Under the pieces are notes generated by a model. That model was not told the origin of the DNA and made no database searches. It saw only the letters and a program-made list of their open reading frames with translations. Position numbers and translations under genes: made by a program. Shown here one piece after another: positions 1 through 10,200 of a stretch of 64,000 nt of DNA. This DNA is from Geitlerinema sp. BBD 1991-9 (lineage in GTDB: Bacteria > Cyanobacteriota > Cyanobacteriia > Cyanobacteriales > Geitlerinemataceae), in the NCBI GenBank assembly GCA_001657325.1, contig LWRO01000003.1, positions 162,082-226,081 of the forward strand, read 5' to 3'. Numbering within the stretch: position 1 is the stretch's first letter; each line of letters opens with the position of its first letter.

Positions 1-1054
<1,054 letters not shown>

Positions 1055-1170
1055 AGTCGATCGAGTTGATGAGATAGATCGAGTATTTACAGTACCGAGT
1101 GTGTCCGTGCAATGTGAAGTATGAAGCGTGAAAACCGGTTTGAGTTCGTTCTCGTCATCTCATCACCTCC

Positions 1171-1557
1171 TCACTTCTCGATCTCTTCACCTTCAACCCA
1201 AACGACGCGCTGTTGAAATGGATCGACGAGTTGAGTCTGCTCTTGTCTCAAAATTCGGGCCTGCTTCGGATCGAAATAGCGTCCGAAATCTGCCTGTAAA
1301 ATCTCAACTCGCTCTCGAGTGGATTCCACCTCGGTTTCGAGTTTCTGCAATTGTGTTCGACTGGTGGTAAGACTGGGAACGAGACGAACGAGCGCCAAAA
1401 TTGCACCGAGCGAGATTGTAACGTCTGCCGCAATTTTAAAACCCGTTTCCCACTGGGTCATTCGATCGAGCCGTTCCTGAGACGAAGCGCGACGACGGGG
1501 ACGATGTGGGCGGCGGGACTCGATCGATCGGAGGGGAGCGGGGCGAGAAGCATTCAT
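1171..1557 (-). CDS. Small membrane-anchored coiled-coil protein, conserved cyanobacterial type
   Basis: 128 residues from an ATG at 1557. The first 30 residues are Arg/Ser/Pro-rich. MTQWETGFKIAADVTIS follows and leads into one hydrophobic segment (about residues 43-62, ending LALVRLVPSL). Residues 66-95 have a heptad-like pattern (LQKLETEVESTRERVEIL), indicating a short coiled coil. No enzymatic motif is present. I recall similar short cyanobacterial proteins with a conserved helix plus coiled coil but cannot name a function. The start could be the internal Met at residue 33. It probably is a single-pass membrane protein that self-associates (inference). Confidence 0.6.
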   Translation of the reverse strand: MNASRPAPLRSIESRRPHRPRRRASSQERLDRMTQWETGFKIAADVTISLGAILALVRLVPSLTTSRTQLQKLETEVESTRERVEILQADFGRYFDPKQARILRQEQTQLVDPFQQRVVWVEGEEIEK

Positions 1558-1732
1558 ATAGCGATCGACTCGTGCGAGGGGAAACAGCGATAAAACTTAT
1601 TCGATACTTATTCGCTATCGAACCAAAACTGCGTCGTTTTGGCAACCCACTCCGGAAAGTTTTAAAATTTCGGCAATCGAGCGGGGCATAGGAAACACCC
1701 ATACCCCAACCCTAGCAGACGACTGACCCGTT

Positions 1733-1828
1733 TTATTTGTACAGCTCCGTCGAAAGACGGAATGCCAGAAAACCGGGCAGAAGCGCGATAATCAGTGCCG
1801 TCAGCACTTGAGCGTCAGATAAAGCCAT
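1733..1828 (-). CDS. psaM: Photosystem I reaction centre subunit XII (PsaM)
   Basis: A 31-residue peptide starting MALSDAQVLTALIIALLPGF and ending FRLSTELYK. Its length and its LPGFLAFRLSTELYK-type end match cyanobacterial PsaM, a single-helix subunit at the PSI trimer interface of the thylakoid membrane. I chose the internal ATG at 1828 rather than an upstream one because the upstream 39 residues are not part of PsaM, and because a clear AAGGAG ribosome-binding site lies 9-10 nt before this ATG. It is monocistronic here, with no other PSI gene nearby. Confidence 0.95.
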   Translation of the reverse strand: MALSDAQVLTALIIALLPGFLAFRLSTELYK

Positions 1829-2421
1829 GATTTTAAACTCCTTTTTGTTTGAGTCTACGTTTGAGTGACACAATTCACACCGATCTCGATCGACCGGAAT
1901 GAATTGCCTCGAGAACTCCCAGTCTACCGTTGGGTTTTCACCCAAAACGCGCGATTGCGCGTTCGATCGCGAAGCGTCCTTACTGGGAATTTACCCGAGG
2001 AGATTGTACAGGATCGATCTCGAGAGTATCTGACGTAACGACCGAATGCGAGTCGCTACACCAGATTTGGGGAATTTCCAGGGTGGAGAGGTGAAAACGG
2101 TTTGCCGAGTTGGTTGCTCCCGTTACACCACTTTAGCCCCCTGTTGGCCAACCCCATAGGCGCTAGCGTTTAGAACCTTCGCGACTCTAAATTAATGTCT
2201 GTCAAACCCCTGCATTTTGGCGTTAAATGTAATAATATTTCACAAAAGGAACAGTTTTTGTCCGTGCGAGCGAGTCCCTGAACTCCTTGGCTCGGGGGAT
2301 ACGCTGATTCCCGATTTCCCCGATAAAACGTTATTGTTATTAAAAGAAGCGCGGTCTAAAGCTCGTTTTTCCAGCACGAGCCTTCGATCGTCTGCTTACG
2401 ACGTTCTGGTGTCAACCCTTA
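1829..2421. other. Intergenic region between psaM and the TerC-like gene
   Basis: About 590 bases without a convincing gene. The part next to 1828 must carry the psaM promoter on the minus strand, and the part next to 2421 the leader of the TerC-like gene on the plus strand. I looked for the yybP-ykoY manganese riboswitch that often precedes TerC/YkoY genes and did not recognise its conserved core. Nothing else stands out. Confidence 0.5.
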
Positions 2422-3129
2422 ATGCTAGATCGACTGATTGACATTTCTCCCAACCTAGAAATCGAGGCGTTTTTAGTTCTTGCTGTCTTAATCGCCCTCG
2501 AAGCTGTTTTATCTGCTGATAATGCCATTGCCCTGGCCTCGATCGCCAGTGGACTCGAGAACCTAAAGTTGCAGCGTCAGGCCTTAAATATTGGCTTGCT
2601 GGTTGCCTATATCCTCCGCATTTCGCTCATCGTCGCTGCTGCCTGGGTAATTCAGTTCTGGCAATTTGAAGTGGCGGGTGCCCTGTATCTCCTCTGGCTC
2701 ACCTACAGCTATTTCTCATCCAGCGAAGACGATGATGGCGGTCACCACGGGCCGAGGTTTTCATCCCTGTGGAGAGCCATTCCCCTGATTGCGATGACCG
2801 ATCTAGCATTTTCCCTCGACAGCGTCACGACTGCTATTGCCGTTTCCGAAAAAATTTGGCTCGTCATTGCAGGAGGAACCATCGGCGTGATTACCCTCCG
2901 GTTTATGGCTGGGTTATTCATTCGTTGGTTGAAAGAATACGCTCACCTCGAAGACGCAGGATATATCACCGTTGGTTTAGTCGGACTGCGATTGCTCGTG
3001 CGGGCGCTCGATCCCCATCTCGTACCACCTCAGTGGGTATTGGTTTCGACGATCGCCGCAATTTTTATTTGGGGCTTTTCAAAGCGCAATCCAGACGTTT
3101 CGTTTGAAGATGAAAAAACCGTAGATTGA
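2422..3129 (+). CDS. TerC/Alx/YkoY-family integral membrane protein (putative metal exporter)
   Basis: 235 residues, with about 7 hydrophobic helices. The N-terminal half contains ALEAVLSADNAIALASIASG and the second half contains TDLAFSLDSVTTAIAVSE. These paired acidic motifs (SADNA and FSLDSV) are the defining intramembrane features of the TerC family. Members of this family (Alx, YkoY, MeeF) export manganese or help metallate secreted enzymes, and the chloroplast TerC homologue assists thylakoid membrane protein insertion. Which role applies here is not shown by the sequence. It is convergent with ndk. The ATG at 2422 has only a weak ribosome-binding site. Confidence 0.85.
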   Translation: MLDRLIDISPNLEIEAFLVLAVLIALEAVLSADNAIALASIASGLENLKLQRQALNIGLLVAYILRISLIVAAAWVIQFWQFEVAGALYLLWLTYSYFSSSEDDDGGHHGPRFSSLWRAIPLIAMTDLAFSLDSVTTAIAVSEKIWLVIAGGTIGVITLRFMAGLFIRWLKEYAHLEDAGYITVGLVGLRLLVRALDPHLVPPQWVLVSTIAAIFIWGFSKRNPDVSFEDEKTVD

Positions 3130-3214
3130 GGGGATAGGGAGATGACGAGATGAGGAATCGAGATTCACATCACCGCCTCATCCGGTCATCCATCATCTCA
3201 TCGATTCATCCAAG
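3130..3214. terminator. Imperfect hairpin between convergent TerC-like and ndk genes
   Basis: The 85-base gap contains GAGATGACGAGATGAGG on the left and CCTCATCCGGTCATCC followed by ATCATCTC on the right, which can pair as a long imperfect stem. Its position between two convergent stop codons suggests a shared two-way terminator. There is no strong T tract. A related GATGAGG/CTCATC pair follows the NifX-like gene near 48,690. Confidence 0.4.
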
Positions 3215-3664
3215 CTATTCGTACAGCCAGGGGGTTGCCGCCGGCTTCCAGCTTGTAAGTTCGTCTTCCGAGAACCACAACGCGATCTCGCGGTTTGCTG
3301 TTTCCACAGCATCAGAACCGTGAATCAAGTTACGACCGATGCTCAATCCGAAATCACCTCGGATCGTACCGGGGTCAGCCGTCAGAGGATTCGTCGCACC
3401 GATGATTTTACGAGCAGAGGCGACAACACCATCGCCCTCCCAAACCATCGCCACAACGGGAGAGGAGGTGATAAATTCCACCAAACCCTTAAAAAAGCCC
3501 TTGTCTTTGTGTACGTCGTAGTGCTGTTCGGCCAGTTCCTGACTCACCGACATCAGCTTCAATCCCACTAGCATAAAGCCTTTGGCTTCGAGCCGACGAA
3601 TCACTTCACCCACGAGTCCGCGCTGAACTCCATCCGGCTTAATCATTAAAAACGTCCGTTCCAA
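3215..3664 (-). CDS. ndk: Nucleoside diphosphate kinase
   Basis: 149 residues. Transfers the gamma-phosphate between NTPs and NDPs through a phosphohistidine. [18 protein letters not shown] is the family N-terminus and [20 protein letters not shown] carries the catalytic His in the N-x-x-H-G-S-D signature. The length is typical. I chose a TTG start at 3664: translation from there begins at the conserved [12 protein letters not shown], and GAGGAGG lies just upstream. An in-frame ATG 13 codons further out would add a non-conserved, Cys-rich extension. Cytosolic enzyme; convergent with the TerC-like gene. Confidence 0.95.
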   Translation of the reverse strand: MERTFLMIKPDGVQRGLVGEVIRRLEAKGFMLVGLKLMSVSQELAEQHYDVHKDKGFFKGLVEFITSSPVVAMVWEGDGVVASARKIIGATNPLTADPGTIRGDFGLSIGRNLIHGSDAVETANREIALWFSEDELTSWKPAATPWLYE

Positions 3665-3784
3665 GGCAACCTCCTCACAATTGCATCGATTGACCACTTT
3701 CAAGCCTATCAGAGGAGTGCTGCACTCTCACCCAATTCTCACCACTGCCAGCTTATTTGCTACCATCCACTGCAAACTTCCCCA

Positions 3785-4040
3785 CCACTCACTGCTCACT
3801 GCTCACTGCTCACTGTTCACTGGTGACTGGTGACTGGTGACTGAAAACTGCCCTCACTGCTCACTGCTCACTGCTCACTCACTGTTCACTGGTGACTGGT
3901 GACTGGTGACTGGTGACTGGTGACTGAAAACTGCCCTCACTGCTCACTGCTCACTGCTCACTGTTCACTGGTGACTGGTGACTGGTGACTGAAAACTGCC
4001 CTCACTGCTCACTGCTCACTGCTCACCTGCTCACTGAAGA
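3785..4040. repeat. Heptanucleotide short tandem repeats (CACTGCT / TGGTGAC type)
   Basis: The spacer between ndk and modB is filled with runs of the heptamer TCACTGC followed by runs of GGTGACT. The pattern is broken and repeated three times with the same GAAAACTGCCCTCACTGCTC junction. The two heptamers are largely complementary (CACTG versus CAGTG on the other strand), so each block can fold back. This matches the short tandemly repeated repetitive (STRR) sequences known from filamentous cyanobacteria. No coding function. The rest of the gap (3665-3784 and 4041-4196) shows no gene and presumably holds the promoters of ndk and modB. Confidence 0.85.
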
Positions 4041-4196
4041 AAGGGGGGGGGAGGTATGGTTGGCGAACCCAGGCTTCACCAATATCCATACACGACCCAG
4101 AAACTCCCCTCCCAATAAGTTCTCGGTTTCAAGTCGGCCGTTTTACGGGTTTTGCCGCAAATAGTAATAAAACTTTACAGGGAAGACAGAATCAAG

Positions 4197-4865
4197 ATGA
4201 CTGAGATCGCAGATGCCTTACGTTTGTCGCTACAAGTGTCCTCGATCGCGACCGTATTCGTTGCTGTTTTAGGCAGCTTTCTGGGTTATCTACTCGCTTG
4301 TTACCGGTTTCCGGGCCGGGATTGGGTAGAAGCGATCGTGACACTGCCGCTGGTGTTACCACCGATTGTGGTGGGATATCTGCTACTCGTTCTATTCGGA
4401 CGGAACGGGCCGATCGGACACGCGATCTACGAACTAACGGGATGGACGTTGGTCTTTACCTGGCAGGGGGCAGTTGTGGCAGCAACAGTGGTTGCGATGC
4501 CGCTGATGGTGAAAACGACGAAAGCGGCGTTGGAGAGTGTTGATTCAGCATATTTAAAAGCAGCTTCTACCTTAGGACAGCCACCATGGCAGGTTTTGTT
4601 TCGGGTTTGGTTGCCCCTTGCATGGAAAGGCATTTTAGCCGGGGTCGTGTTGAGTTTTGCGCGAGCGTTGGGAGAGTTTGGGGCGACGTTAATGCTGGCA
4701 GGGAATATTCCCGGTGTGACGCAGACGATGCCGATGGCGATTTACGAGAAGGTGCAGATCGGCAACGATCGAGAGGCCGCGATTCTCGTGACGATTTTGA
4801 GTGGACTGTCGATCGCCGTGTTGTTTCTCAGTAAATATCTGGAACGATCGAAAATAGCCCCGTAG
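4197..4865 (+). CDS. modB: Molybdate ABC transporter permease
   Basis: 222 residues from the ATG at 4197. Five to six transmembrane helices. [20 protein letters not shown] and the [20 protein letters not shown] stretch are diagnostic of ModB; the EAA-type loop ([20 protein letters not shown]) contacts the ATPase subunit. ModB imports molybdate together with periplasmic ModA and ATPase ModC, neither of which is in this window. Molybdate would serve MsrP, encoded at 40.6 kb, and other molybdoenzymes (inference). The further upstream in-frame start at 4152 would add 15 residues with no family match. Confidence 0.92.
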   Translation: MTEIADALRLSLQVSSIATVFVAVLGSFLGYLLACYRFPGRDWVEAIVTLPLVLPPIVVGYLLLVLFGRNGPIGHAIYELTGWTLVFTWQGAVVAATVVAMPLMVKTTKAALESVDSAYLKAASTLGQPPWQVLFRVWLPLAWKGILAGVVLSFARALGEFGATLMLAGNIPGVTQTMPMAIYEKVQIGNDREAAILVTILSGLSIAVLFLSKYLERSKIAP

Positions 4866-4890
4866 AGAAAAGGTAGAACCATTTTCATCG

Positions 4891-6087
4891 GTGGTGTTCG
4901 TGGTGGCTTCTACCGTTTCGAGTGTCCGTTCGAGTGCTAAATCTCGCTGGGTGCGCTGGCGCAGTCGATCGACCCAAGAATCGCCGCAGTTTTGGCTCGC
5001 TTTCGGCTTGGTATCGCTGGGCATTCACGGGCTGTTGTTGGGATTGGCGATGGTTCAGTGGGCGAAACCGACAAACTCGTCTGAAACGTCAGCTAAAGCA
5101 CCAATTGAGATCGTGTGGGTTGAAATTCCCGTAGATTTGTCGGATACGCCGTCACTGGAAACGGTTTCGTCGATCGATCGGGAGGTTGCGGTGGAGGAAG
5201 ATTCGATCGCAACGTTACCCACAACACCCACACCTATGCCAACACCCGTGCCGACGCCGATTCCCACACCCGTACCGACACCCGTGCCGACGCCGATTCC
5301 CACACCCGCGCCGACACCCGCACCGACGCCGATTCCCACACCCGCGCCGACACCCGCACCGACGCCGATTCCCACACCCGTACCGACACCCGTGCCGACA
5401 CCCGCACCGACGCCGATTCCCACACCTGTTCCGACACCCGCACCGACGCCGATTCCCACACCTGTTCCGACACCCGCACCGACGCCGATTCCCACACCCG
5501 CGCCGACACCCGCACCGACGCCGATTCCCACACCCGTACCGACACCCGCACCGACGCCGATTCCCACACCCGCGCCGACACCCGTGCCGACGCCGATTCC
5601 CACACCCGCGCCGACACCCGCACCGACGCCGATTCCCACACCCGTACCGACACCCGTACCGACACCCGCACCGACGCCGATTCCCACACCCGTACCGACT
5701 CCAGCTCCCACTTCCAATCGATGGCGAATTGGCTCGATCGACACTCAATTCCCGCCAGAGATACGAGATCGTCCCGAAAATCCTGCCAGCTTAGTTAGTT
5801 CGTCAGACCCAAAAATTTCGAGTTCGATGGTACCATCCGATTTAGAGAGTGGAGCAATTCTGCACGTCCGACTCATCATCGATACCGACGGACGACCTGA
5901 GATTCCCCCTTCTGGAACTTCTCCCATCCACAGAAACGGAGTTGAAATGCCCGGTGAGGATTACCGCCAATTCGTACAGGCAATTCTTGACAGCTGCACG
6001 TTTCAAGCGGCGTCCAACTCCCTGAACGGTCGCATCGACTATGTCGTATCGAACCTCGATCTCATTTTGACCGTCGAAAAATTTTGA
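4891..6087 (+). CDS. TonB-like protein with very long Pro-Thr repeat spacer
   Basis: 398 residues from a GTG at 4891. The architecture is that of TonB: a basic N-terminus, one membrane helix at about residues 30-53 ([20 protein letters not shown]), a periplasmic spacer, and a C-terminal domain of about 115 residues with [20 protein letters not shown]. The spacer (about residues 110-272) is made almost wholly of [16 protein letters not shown] units, far longer than the Pro-rich region of classical TonB. It would be rigid and extended across the periplasm. No ExbB/ExbD is adjacent. It starts 25 nt after modB, so co-transcription is possible. The C-terminal domain match is by layout and is not certain. 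Confidence 0.6.
   Translation: MVFVVASTVSSVRSSAKSRWVRWRSRSTQESPQFWLAFGLVSLGIHGLLLGLAMVQWAKPTNSSETSAKAPIEIVWVEIPVDLSDTPSLETVSSIDREVAVEEDSIATLPTTPTPMPTPVPTPIPTPVPTPVPTPIPTPAPTPAPTPIPTPAPTPAPTPIPTPVPTPVPTPAPTPIPTPVPTPAPTPIPTPVPTPAPTPIPTPAPTPAPTPIPTPVPTPAPTPIPTPAPTPVPTPIPTPAPTPAPTPIPTPVPTPVPTPAPTPIPTPVPTPAPTSNRWRIGSIDTQFPPEIRDRPENPASLVSSSDPKISSSMVPSDLESGAILHVRLIIDTDGRPEIPPSGTSPIHRNGVEMPGEDYRQFVQAILDSCTFQAASNSLNGRIDYVVSNLDLILTVEKF
5221..5706 (+). repeat. In-frame tandem DNA repeat encoding (PTPxPT)n
   Basis: About 490 bases made of variants of CCGACGCCGATTCCCACACC and CCGACACCCG(C/T)ACCGACG units arranged in 30-42 base periods. The repeat lies inside the TonB-like gene and remains in frame throughout. 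Near-identity of units shows recent expansion or homogenisation. Array length is likely to vary between strains. Confidence 0.95.
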
Positions 6088-6142
6088 AGGGGTGGATAAA
6101 TTCCCTAAAAAGTGTGTTATCCTAGTTCAGGTGCGAAACAAC

Positions 6143-6213
<71 letters not shown>

Positions 6214-6250
6214 TTTTAGAATCGTTTATAGAGGTAGATCGATCGAGTTG

Positions 6251-7192
6251 ATGTCGTCACGACCAATCCCGATCGGGCAAGAAACAGCTTTAAACTTTAT
6301 CGAGGCTGCGATCGATCGAAACCGCATTGCCCCCGCCTATCTATTTTCCGGTTCTGATGGCATTGGACGCTCGATCGCAGCACGGTATTTTGCCGAACGC
6401 CTTCTCCAAGGAAACCGCCAAATCCTCGACAACCACCCCGATTTTTTGTGGGTGCAACCGACGTATTTACAGAACAAACAACTCCTCACTCCCGCCGAAG
6501 CGGAAGCAAAGGGTTTAAAGCGCAAAGCGCCTCCTCAAATTCGTCTGGAACAAATTCGCGAGATCGGCAGATTTCTCAGCCGTCCTCCTTTAGAAGCCCC
6601 CCGTCAAGTTATTGTTTTAGAACAAGCCGAAACCATGGCTGAAGCAGCCGCGAACGGTTTGCTCAAAACCTTAGAAGAGCCAGGACGCGCGACGTTAATT
6701 CTCATTGCACCATCGATCGAAGCTCTGTTACCGACCTTAGTTTCTCGTTGCCAGCGTATTCCGTTTTACCGTCTTTCCCCAGACAATCTCGCACGGGTTT
6801 TACGAGAAACGGGGTACGAAGAAATATTAAACCATCCCCCAATTTTGGCTGTCGCTCAGGGAAGTCCCGGTGCGGCGATCGAAGCTTGGAAACAACTCCA
6901 ATCGATTCCTCCCGAACTCCTGGTCAAAACCCGCAAAATTCCGAGAACCTTACGAGAGGCTTTAGAACTCGCCAAGGAGATCGATCGAGCTTTAGATACT
7001 GCCGAACAACTGTGGCTCATCGATTATTTACAACAAACATACTGGGATCAATACTGCCAGCAGAGTGGTATCAATCTTCCCCTGCAACAATTTGAAAAAG
7101 CACGGGAACATTTACGGCGTTACGTTCAACCTCGTCTCGTGTGGGAGGTGACATTCATGCAACTTGCTGAAGCAATAGATGGCACGGTTTAA
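6251..7192 (+). CDS. holB: DNA polymerase III delta' subunit
   Basis: 313 residues from the ATG at 6251 (a TTG sits one codon earlier). An AAA+ clamp-loader subunit: YLFSGSDGIGRSIAARYFAE replaces the usual Walker A, as in delta' proteins that do not hydrolyse ATP. LEQIREIGRFLSRPP, VIVLEQAETMAEAAANGLLK and LKTLEEPGRATLILIAPS are the DnaX/HolB sensor-region signatures, and LVSRCQRIPF follows. The protein helps load the beta sliding clamp in the replisome. It follows tRNA-Gly by 37 nt and is convergent with the giant kinase gene. Confidence 0.9.
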   Translation: MSSRPIPIGQETALNFIEAAIDRNRIAPAYLFSGSDGIGRSIAARYFAERLLQGNRQILDNHPDFLWVQPTYLQNKQLLTPAEAEAKGLKRKAPPQIRLEQIREIGRFLSRPPLEAPRQVIVLEQAETMAEAAANGLLKTLEEPGRATLILIAPSIEALLPTLVSRCQRIPFYRLSPDNLARVLRETGYEEILNHPPILAVAQGSPGAAIEAWKQLQSIPPELLVKTRKIPRTLREALELAKEIDRALDTAEQLWLIDYLQQTYWDQYCQQSGINLPLQQFEKAREHLRRYVQPRLVWEVTFMQLAEAIDGTV

Positions 7193-7260
7193 AGTCGGTT
7201 TGTATTAGCTTTATTCGGTTGTATGCCGAAAGATCGATCGATACAAATTTCAGCGATGTC

Positions 7261-10200
7261 TTACAGGCTAAGTTCAGACGAAATCTGTGGGGAAGACTGA
7301 CGTTGCCGAACGGGAACCTCAATCTCGAATTTTGTTCCTCGATTTGGGTCTGAGAAGCACGTGATTTTTCCGCCGTGTTTTTCAACAATAATCTGATAAC
7401 TAATCGAAAGTCCCAAACCTGTACCCGAGCCGACAGGTTTAGTGGTGAAGAAGGGATCGAACAAGCGGTTGCGAACCTCCTCTGTCATTCCAGGGCCGTT
7501 GTCAGCAATGTCGATTCTGACCCAGTCACGATCGATAGCTTCTGTGCGAATCCAAATCGTACTGGGATTCTGTTGCATTTGCGATCGAGATCGATGGCGA
7601 TCTCGCATTTCTATAGCTTCGATCGCGTTGCTAAGAATATTGATAAACGCCTGATTTAGCTCTCCCGCATAACACTCAACTTTGGGTAAGTTTCCATACT
7701 CTTCGATCGTGCGAATTGCAAGCCGATCTGTTTTTTCTGCAAGACGGTTTTGCAAAATAAACAGGGTATTTTTGAGACCTTCGTGAAGATCGACTGGCTT
7801 CAAGTCAGCTTCCTGCAACCGAGAGAAGTTACGCAGGGAAAGAACAATTTGACGAATTCGCTCGGCTCCCGTCTGCATTGAATGTAACAGGTTGGGTAAA
7901 TCTTCCCTCAAAAAATTCAGATCGACAGCTTCGATTTCTATCTGAATTTTGGAGCTTGGATTTGGATATTCTTCCTGGTAAACCTGGATTAGATTTAATA
8001 GATCTTGGCTGTATTCTCCCGCGTGAACTAGATTGCCGTGGATAAAGTTGATTGGGTTATTAATTTCATGAGCAACGCCTGCAACCAAATTCCCCAAGCT
8101 CGACATTTTTTCAGTCTGAATTAACTGAATTTGAGTTCGTTTCAGCTCGTGCATCGCTTGTTCGAGCTGAGTCGATTGTTCTTTCAGACGTTGATTTTTG
8201 TCACGCAACTCTACCGTTCGTTCCTCAACCTTCTGTTCCAAAGTAAAACTGTAATTTTCAAGTTGAGACTTGGCGCGTTTTAGGTCTTCCGTTGTCGCTT
8301 CTAAGGTTGCATAGAGCAGAGCATTTTCTAAGAAAATCGCTACTTGCGAAGACAGCAAATTGAGAACTTCCAATCGCTCCGATGTAAATGCTCCGATTGT
8401 GAGATTGTTTTCCAAATAAAGCAGACCGATGAATTTCCCTTGATTCACAATCGGCATACACAAGATCGATTTAGCTTGAGTCTGCACGATATACGGATCG
8501 GTTGCAAATTTCCCGCCTCGGATCGCGTCGTTTAAGACAACACTTTCTTTCGTTCTCGCAACATAATTAATCACAGAAAGTGGTAACGGTCGATCCAAAT
8601 CGATCGCGAGGGAGGGCAACAATAAAACTTCGTCTTTTTCTAAATCGCCCCTCGCCTCAATTCTGAGCTGTCCCTCTTTTTCTAAAATCAGACAGCTCGT
8701 TTGGGCGGCTGCATTTTCCATAACGATTCTGAGCAGTTTGTCGAGCAACTGACTCAGCACGATTTCACCCGCCAGCGCTTGTGAGGCTTTCACGATCGTG
8801 ATTAAGTCTAGAACGTTGACACTTTCGCTGGCGGACGTTGATGCTGTCGTCGAGAGTCTTCCGGGAATCGTGTCAGGTGAACTCCGGGAAATCAGGTGTG
8901 GAACACTCGATTCTAGTTGCTTCGCTTTCGTGGTTGCGCCCCAACGGATATAGCCGTAGTAGGCTTCGGTATAGTGAGTTCGAGCCACTTTCTGACGACC
9001 GAAAGCCAAATAGAACTCGGCTGCTCGTTCGTTAGCTAGGGCTTCTTCGTGAATGAATCCCCATTCCATCGCTCCTTGAGACGCTAGCTCGTAATATTCC
9101 ATCGCCTCAAGCGTTCGACCCAATACTCGAGCTTTTTCCGCCTCAACCAAGACGTACTTATGCTGGTAGTTTTCGGGGGCGTGGAGCGCCCAAACTTTCA
9201 ATTTCTTCTGATTCGCTTCCACGAGATCGAGAATCTGTTGCTGTTCGATCGAGTCTTCAGTGGGGCATTGAGCCAGGAGAATCAAGGAGTAATAAAAATT
9301 GTGAACTGGCGTATGCATCAAGCCCAGCAAAAATCCAGAGTACTGCTCGGACAAACGGGCCATTTCCAAGGCGGCTTCGTACTCTTTCAGGTAGTACAGC
9401 AATATGGACTTCGTCAGATAGACCGTGAAAAGCAACGCTCCGTTATTTGTCTCGACGAACACCGGAAGCATCGCTGCTTCATCAAAGCTTTCACCGATCA
9501 GGTGATGTGGATGTTCCGTTTCGCAGGTGAGGTTCAAGACGCACTGCCGCCAAATGGCGATGTAAGAACTGAAATAGTCTTGATTGAGGTCGACCAACAA
9601 GTCAATGTAATGCTGTTGCTTTTGTTGAACGAACTCCAGAGATTCACCCATCAAAAAGGGGTAGATGCAGGCATACATTGCGGAATATCCGGCGTACTCG
9701 ATATCGCCCGTGTCGATGCCGCTCTGAACCGCTTCTTTTAAAGGCTCGATGGTTTCCTCAACGGGTTCTTTCCAGTGGCGGATATGAGCGTTGAAGAGTT
9801 CGTAAATTTTGCACTTGAGTTCTCGGGCATCGAATTGTTCTAAAATCTCCACTGCGAGCTGACCGAATTGATAGCCCCGTTCGATGTCACCCAGCGCCCC
9901 ACACAGCATCAGTCCGTAAAAGGCGTAGGCATAGGCAGCGATCGAAGAATTGCCGTACTGCACGCACAAGCGAACCATGTTGTGAGCGATCGATGGTAAC
10001 ACGCTCGGATCGGCTACGTAAGCGGGTGGCATCGCGTTCATTAGAATCCGCATCGCCGCCAACTTCGTCGGATCGCTCATCTCTGGTAGATCGCTCGCCT
10101 CTGCCGCACTCAGCTCGTCCACGGAGGTTGGATGTAACGGTTCGTCCAACATCTCGAGAACGAACCGAGCTACCTCCAAGGCTTTCTGCATTTGGTTCTG

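Noticed and set aside
2100..2421. Possible yybP-ykoY manganese riboswitch before the TerC-like gene
   Set aside because: The conserved core sequence and loop pairs of that riboswitch were not found.
3785..4040. CRISPR array
   Set aside because: Repeats are direct heptamers without spacers of constant length, and there are no cas genes nearby.
5055..5744. 229-residue minus-strand frame rich in [12 protein letters not shown]
   Set aside because: It is the antisense shadow of the in-frame Pro-Thr repeat DNA; low complexity, no ribosome-binding site.
9160..9741. 193-residue plus-strand frame
   Set aside because: Lies wholly inside the giant kinase gene on the opposite strand; protein-like look comes from codon structure of the real gene.
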